Origin: Rhynchopus sp. YZ270_cl-10
Taxonomy: Eukaryota > Euglenozoa > Diplonemea > Diplonemida > Diplonemidae
Reading direction: 5' to 3'
Assembly (NCBI GenBank): GCA_964035575.1
Contig: OZ037919.1
Span: 434,001 to 498,000 of the forward strand
Length of the DNA stretch: 64,000 nt
Within the stretch, counting starts at the first letter, position 1; the number at the start of each line of letters is the position of its first letter. A program made the translations under genes and the position numbers. Shown in pieces: positions 58,627 to 64,000 of this stretch. The notes beneath the pieces were generated by a model. That model saw only the letters and a program-made list of their open reading frames with translations. It had not been told where the DNA came from and searched no databases.

Positions 58627-60274
58627 GGAGGGATCCCGGATTTACTCGGGTAGAACAAATAGAGAAGCTACACTGCCTCTGCCGAGGTAGCGCAAAAAAA
58701 AAGCGATGAGAGTGAAATACAAAAAGCAATACAGTATTAGAGTTGTACCATTGGTAATCAATGTTACTTCAATGGTGATACAACGACGACACCCTCCCCC
58801 CTTTTTTTTTTGCCAGTTGTGTGTGTGCACGTTGAAGAAAAGGCAGCTCCCTCTGCCCCACCGACTCCATTTTCTTGGAGTTTTTAGGACCGTAGATGCT
58901 CCGTTCCCAAAAAGAATGGTATTTTTTTTTCTTCAAAAAAAAACAAACAAATAAACACCCCATTGCGTGCAGAAGACACCTCGGGTGAGTGGATGTCGAT
59001 CGTAAAGTTACATATCTCGCCTTTTTTTTTGTTGGTGACAAAATAAATTAAAAAAAACGGGAAACCCACCCACAACGTTGTTTGTTCAATGCTGTGCCCA
59101 TATAGTGCTCCGTAATGGAGTACACTTATGATGTGACCCGCCATCTTTCACCCTTATCTTTTCCTTCAGCCGTTTCTTAATTCAGGTGACGAAGCACTGA
59201 GGGCTGCTCATATAAATATATGCTTACTTTTGTTGTATCGACACTCACCTACCGAGGGTAGGTCCTGGACACAGCCGTCGCCCGAAGGCATTTCCCCCCC
59301 CTCTTTGCGATGTAATCCGAGTAACAAAACCACAGTTTGTTGCCGGAAGTACATTTATATTGTTTTTGTTAGCTGCGTTTTTATATCACGTTTCAACTAC
59401 TCTTTTATTATCTGGGGGGGGAAAAAAACGGTCAGCTACCACGCAAGTGGTCGGCAAAACCAGGGTGGGTTGCCACCTCTTTTTGGGGGCATTTTGAGGG
59501 TTTGCGGACTCAATTTTTTTATTGTACTTTTTGTAGCCAAATTCCCAATTCTTAGGGAAACAAATCGTGGTTTTTGGAGGCAAAAAAAAAAAAAAACAAA
59601 ACAAAAGGGAAGGGAAAATAGGTGCACGAAAAGTTAGAAGAAAAAAAAGCTGATTTCCCAAAAACCCTCAAAACCCCACACAACGTAGTCTCATCTACCC
59701 CCCTCTTGTACCCCTCTGATGGGTGGGGGGTTTTTTCCATTCGGTCTATTTGACTGTAACGTTCTGTGTTACGCATATTACATCTCCCAACTTTTCGAGG
59801 TGCCATAAATAGGTGCGTCGGCAATTTCACACTTTTGTTTAAGGTGGCTTTTAGCACATCAGAGGCTGGTTTATCTTAAATTGTTTTCTGTTTATCACGC
59901 GAGACAGGCTTTTTGACCTGTACCACAAAGTGGAAAGTGGAGATTGGCGTCAACTGTGGCAACACAACCGAGGCAAACTACACTACTCCAACAATTTTTC
60001 AAAAAAAAAATATATAAATGGTGCTCCTGACGACTCCATATTGCGTACTTCTTGCGTAGTTGTTGCGTTCTTGGTATTTTTGGATTTCTGGGGTACCAAT
60101 AAAGAGAAAAAACCGGTTTTGTTCTGCTGGATAATTTGGATCCCACCCCCCTGCGATGGTGCCGTTACGTATGCGGAACTCCCCCTATTAACACCTATAG
60201 TCTTTTCCCACCAGTACTACAATGAAATACAATACAAAACAAACAGAGTAGCAAAAACAAAAGCAAAAACAAAA

Positions 60275-60616
60275 ACAAACATTGTTAAGTAGCAAACTTT
60301 AAGTAGCAAAACCCAAATTTTTAGCTTTTATATGGGGGCATGTCCCCTTTTGTCGTCAGCCCAGAGTCAGTAGGCTCTGCCACACCTTGGGGAGAGGTGT
60401 GCGGACTGTGTCTCCAAGAGGAAAAGGGAAGCTGTCCCCCCTGCCCCGTCGCAGTGTGGAACCCCGCTAAGTAGCACAACAACAAAACTAAGCAAGAGGC
60501 AGTACCAGTGGCGCGGCTACCAATAACTACCGTGTAGTCAGCGTCACGCCTACCATGGTAGGTTACAGTGAAAAAAAAAAAAAAAACAAAACAAACATTG
60601 TTAAGTAGCAAACTTT
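60275..60616 (+). mobile_element. SINE-like insertion with 26-bp flanking direct repeats
   Basis: ACAAACATTGTTAAGTAGCA plus AACTTT occurs at 60275-60300 and again at 60591-60616. Between them is a GC-richer body of about 265 bp ending in an A-rich tail (60571-60590). A long duplication plus a 3' A-tail is the mark of target-primed retroposition. I find no tRNA-type A/B boxes, so the source RNA is unknown. Confidence 0.7.
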
Positions 60617-61107
60617 TCAAACCCCCCTATTTTCCTACAGTCTTTTATTTTGTTTCAAAAAACACACATTTGACAAAACAAAAGACCGGTAGTACCAGTA
60701 TATGCTCCGCCCCTATCTTAGGGGGGTCGTAGGGGGTCCCCCCCTCGCCAGCACAAAACCAAATCCATAACCGTGAATTGACCTTTCTGATATCAATCCC
60801 ACCCCCCTTGACACCTTTTTTCGAAACAAAGAAAAATATATTAAAAAAAGGAAATTATGAAAAATGGCATTTTCTTTTTTTTTTGTCTCCCACCCTTCCC
60901 TGAAGGAGTCAAGAGATGAATGCAAAAAAAATATAAAAAAATTGTTTTTTATCTCAAAACAAAATATCACCCCCTCCGTGTTTTGCTGTGCACGCTCTTG
61001 TATGGCGTTGAGTCTTAAGGGAACTTACCCCCCCTGCCCATTCACGATGCGGCACCAATCTTTTTACTCTGTTACAAAATGGATTTTTTGCAAGACAATT
61101 TTTTTTT

Positions 61108-61170
61108 CCGGTCATGTACCAAGGTACACTGTCATCGAGAGGGCTTTTGTATTTCAAGTGAATCTTTTTA
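61108..61170 (+). repeat. Family A repeat, 3' part
   Basis: CCGGTCATGTACCAAGGTAC, ACTGTCATCGAGAGGGC and TTTGTATTTCAAGTGAATC plus a T-run. Confidence 0.75.
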
Positions 61171-61287
61171 CTTTTTTTTTTTTTTTTGCCGTACATAAAT
61201 TATGTCTGGCAACCCCCTCCTTTGTTATTCAGCGCGATATACGTTACAGTAGTAAAAGATGTGTGCGTGAGACACATTCTATATTTT

Positions 61288-61363
61288 GGTGCTTTCGGAA
61301 GTCGGTCAACGACCTGTCACGACCTGTCGGCGACCTGTCAATATCGACCCCTCCCGGAGCACC
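61288..61363 (+). mobile_element. Small palindromic-ended element, copy 3
   Basis: GGTGCTTTCGGAAG...CTCCCGGAGCACC with three internal 11-bp units. A family C hairpin (AAAGATGTGTGCGTGAGACA, 61256) precedes it, as for the other two copies. Confidence 0.8.
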
Positions 61364-61740
61364 ATCTTTCCAAGTGTTCTTTGTTTGGTGTATGATAATA
61401 TTTTCCCATGATAAGGAAGAAGAAATGTTTCTTTTTCCGTTGAGGCCTCTACTTTTTGCTCTTTTACTTTTTTTTTGGACTTCCCTCGCTTTTTTTTCGA
61501 AGATACCATTTTTTGTGAATACCAATGAAGTGTGCCCCTCTCCGTTTGCTACCCAAAGCAAAGAACGTACGCTCGCGTAGGCAGACGCGTTGCTCACGGT
61601 GCATGCATCATGTGTGTGTGTTTTTTTTATTTTAGGTATACCTCCAGGGTTTCCGCGTTCTTCCGGTGTTTTCGAAGGGGGCGGACGAGTTTTTTTTTGC
61701 CCCCAAAAAAATTTTTTTTACTAGTGCTTAACGCAATACA

Positions 61741-62350
61741 GGTCGAGCCCGGCGCGCTTCGCGCGCCGGGTCGGGGGCCTCCGGCGGAGTTGTCTCGCCT
61801 CACGGTCTTTCGTGAGACACAACAGGTGAGAAACTCACGTTACGAGATACTAGCGTGGCGGGTGGTGGTTGAATGAGTAATGGGTGGCGCAGGGTTCTGC
61901 AGGCAAAACAGGCGTTTTGGCCAAAACGCCGGTTTTTCAGGCAGGTAACCGGGTTTGCGGCTTGGGAAACGTACCAGCGAGCTGTGAGAACCATGCGTGG
62001 GGCACACACGGCACGAGTTGCAGCAGCCCACCGAAGGTGGGCTGCGTTTGGTAACCACACGATACGGTTAACGCGTGTATCGCATATACATAGCGTTGTG
62101 TGTATCGTATACGAAGACCGTTGTGTGTACCGCATGTGAAGACCGTTGCGTTATCACAACCACACGAGCCAGCGAAGTGTCTCAGCGGCGCAGGTGTTGC
62201 TTACACGCGATGGCGTTAAACCCGTAGCATGCTTTAGGTGCACACGAACGGTATCGCTTATGCATAGCGTTGTGTGTATCGTATACGTAGAGCGTTACCT
62301 GCAAACCATACACAGACCGGTTGACACACCAGCCAGCGAAGTGTTTTCAA
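61741..62350. other. GC-rich hairpin-dense block of unknown nature
   Basis: Successive perfect hairpins: CCGGCGCGCTTCGCGCGCCGG (61751), GTCTCGCCTCACGG...GTGAGACAC (61791), GGCGTTTTGGCCAAAACGCC (61912) and GCAGCCCACCGAAGGTGGGCTGC (62023). The phrase AGCGTTGTGTGTATCGTATACG occurs twice (62090 and 62266). CCAGCGAAGTGT also recurs (62169 and 62333). The base composition differs from the A/T-rich surroundings. No ORF is convincing. Confidence 0.5.
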
Positions 62351-62676
62351 GACCGTCAACTCAAATTCTGTTTGGTGATTTCAGTAGGGAGTGGGGTAGG
62401 TGGGGGACAGGGGATGCCAGGGGAATGATAGAGGGGGATACCATAAGTGCGGCCGCAGATCTGCGCGACGCCAAAGAGGGGAGGCCTTTATTTTTCTATA
62501 CGGGGTGGGGTGCGTCCCCTGCGGGGCCGCACCCCACCTCGTCCACTTTACAATGTACCCCGGGCCCTCTCCCCACCCATTTTTCCCACTCCCCGGATGA
62601 ACTTCGTCCGGCAGTTTTTTTTTTTTTTTTTTTTTCTACCGGACGAACTTCGTCCGATTTTTGGGTCGCGGAAACA

Positions 62677-62785
62677 CTGTATACCTCGAACTGGACGGCA
62701 AGGTTGGAGGTCCACTCACGGTACATCGGTCATGTACCATCTGTTCACGCGAGGGCTTTTGTGTTTTCAAGTCAACTTTTTAAAA
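62677..62785 (+). repeat. Family A repeat, diverged
   Basis: CTCGAACTGGACGGCAAGGT, GGAGGTCCACTC, CGGTCATGTACCATCTGTTC, ACGCGAGGGC and TTTTCAAGTCAAC. Confidence 0.75.
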
Positions 62786-63359
62786 GGTTGCAGCACTTTT
62801 TCTCATTTTTCTCTCTTTTTCATTATATTTTGCACAGTACGTTTTGCAAAACATCCAAAAAAGACTTTATATATTTTTTTGTTAAATCGTGAATCCTATG
62901 TGTGGCACCCCACTATATCATTCACACCATTCTCTACCCCCAGCCCAACAGAAAAGGGCCAATTTTCAAAGTCTGAACCAAAAAAAGAGTTTTTTTTTTA
63001 AAGACTCTCTGCGACGCCCATCCATCCCCGATTTTACCAACAAAAAGGGAAGCAGATTAAATGTTTTAATTGCGACTGTGTGTCTTTCCCCTTTTCCCCT
63101 TTTCCCCTTTTCCCTTCATCACCCTCCTTTTGCGTCCTACCAACAAAGTTCTTCATCAAAGGAAAAAGGAGTGTAACAAACAAAAAAAAAAAAAAAAACG
63201 TCTATACCTTCCGTAGTACAAAGGCTTCGGCCAACAATGAGTACAGACCCGAGTTCTCCCACCTGGTGGGATTACTCGGCGATTGTCGACACAACAAAAA
63301 ATGAAAATTTTCTCAACCACTTTATATCGCGAAAACGGGAAGAGGATCCCAACATACGT

Positions 63360-63552
63360 TATATAGCCCTGACCCTGTGTCTACAATGATCCCATTCATC
63401 TGACTGATGAGAGGAAGAGGGCGGAAAAGAGGGCATGTCAGATTTAACCCTCGCAGTGGATCGTAGGGAAAATCATGGTTTTTTGGGTCCACCCAACACA
63501 GGTACACTATTATGAGAGAGGGCTTTTGTATTTCAAGTCATTTTTTTTTTTT
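63360..63552 (+). repeat. Family A repeat, long form copy 2
   Basis: It shares the extended 5' part with 27245-27445 (CCTGTGTCTACAATGATCCC; ATCTGAC...GTCAGAT stem), then CTCGCAGTGGATCGTAGG, a GGGTCCACCC hairpin, GTACACTATTATGAGAGAGG and TTTGTATTTCAAGTC plus a T-run. Confidence 0.8.
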
Positions 63553-64000
63553 TTGTCATTTTTTTGCTTTGAAAACACCGTTATCTGTCGTCGAGAGAAT
63601 CATGTCTTTTGGAATGTTTATTGTAAGGTGACTAATCACGAGATAAACCTTTCTTTATTTTTTGTGAACGCAGAAGAGGAGCACATTCATCTTTCAACTC
63701 TTTTCTTTTGATTTTTTGGTGTTCTGTATCCTCAGAAGTCGTTTTGCACTTTCTTTTTTGGTAACTCCACTTATTTTAAAAAAAAAACTTTTTCAACCTT
63801 CACCATCTTTTCCTTGCGAGTAGCCTTTACCTGAAGTAGCAGAGTAATTGTTTTATGTTTTTCTTTTCTTTTCTTTTCGAGGTATTTCCCTTTAATATGA
63901 TTTGTTTCCCCCCCACGCAGAACTAGTGGCCTCCTGCGTCCGGTGTCCGGTGAGGCGTGTTTTTGTTTTGTTTTCTTTTTTTTGGTCTCAAAGAGGTTTC

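Larger units (their letters stand above)
58589..64000. other. Gene-free 3' region rich in short repeats
   Basis: No convincing host gene in 5.4 kb. Contents: T-runs (58600-58626), family B variants (59185, 59841, 63627), family I (59936-60011), a SINE-like insertion (60301-60590), family A (61108, 62677, 63360), family C (61256, weak 63670), the small element (61288), a hairpin-rich block (61741-62350) and paired CCGGACGAACTTCGTCCG palindromes around a T-run (62593-62658). Confidence 0.6.

Noticed and set aside
60321-60620. 99-aa minus frame through the SINE-like body
   Set aside because: The A-tail and flanking duplication show the unit reads on +, and the minus frame shows no domain.
63401-63445. 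CTGATGAG...GGAAAAG, resembling a hammerhead ribozyme core
   Set aside because: The segment between CTGATGAG and GAAA cannot form stem II, and the second long copy of the family (27290-27330) does not keep the core.

Overview
This 64 kb window is nuclear DNA from a single-celled eukaryote, most likely a euglenozoan and perhaps a diplonemid. Every host gene I can support (about 13) lies on the + strand, as in polycistronic, trans-spliced genomes. Ordinary GT-AG cis-introns are nevertheless common, which argues against a trypanosomatid. Many starts sit just downstream of a pyrimidine tract ending in AG, as a spliced-leader acceptor would look. I do not see a spliced-leader gene, so the lineage is an inference. 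Starts were placed at in-frame ATGs.

Layout. 1-7.5 kb: a receptor with a solute-binding-protein-like ectodomain and a degenerate nucleotide-cyclase-like C-terminus, then repeats. 7.5-12.2 kb: an apparently whole tyrosine-recombinase retroelement in the VIPER/TATE gene order. 12.8-14.5 kb: a myristoylatable MGRN1-type RING E3 gene with three introns. 14.5-18 kb: dense short repeats. 18-23.2 kb: an unknown acidic protein, a DoxX-like membrane protein and a large unknown nuclear-looking protein. 23.2-27.5 kb: repeats and MITEs. 27.5-36 kb: a compact gene run with a PIG-X-like protein, a 1216-residue unknown, a vasohibin tubulin carboxypeptidase with its triad intact, and an ACAD10/11-type acyl-CoA dehydrogenase. 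36.4-38.6 kb: a long-TIR transposon. 40.2-45.8 kb: an eight-exon LRR/coiled-coil/EF-hand gene with another TIR transposon in its last intron. 47.7-48.6 kb: a small hAT element. 49.3-53.6 kb: a coiled-coil protein, an unknown with a SUMO-type motif, and a type I membrane protein whose WD40-like propeller is extracellular. 53.6-64 kb: no convincing host gene, but a third TIR transposon, a SINE-like insertion and many short repeats.

The noncoding space is not random. Several short repeat families recur only in gene orientation. Two of them (B and C) fold into different stems that present the same ACGAGAG loop and are usually followed by a pyrimidine tract; several lie just upstream of gene starts or inside introns. 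Three long-TIR transposons each carry a 7-8 bp minisatellite with a GTAC core next to one terminus, and two of them share an antisense decayed reading frame. These two patterns are the strongest candidates for something undescribed.

The genes do not form one pathway. Recurrent themes are membrane/surface biology (receptor, PIG-X-like GPI-mannosyltransferase subunit, WD40 ectodomain protein) and the microtubule cytoskeleton (vasohibin, LRR/EF-hand protein).
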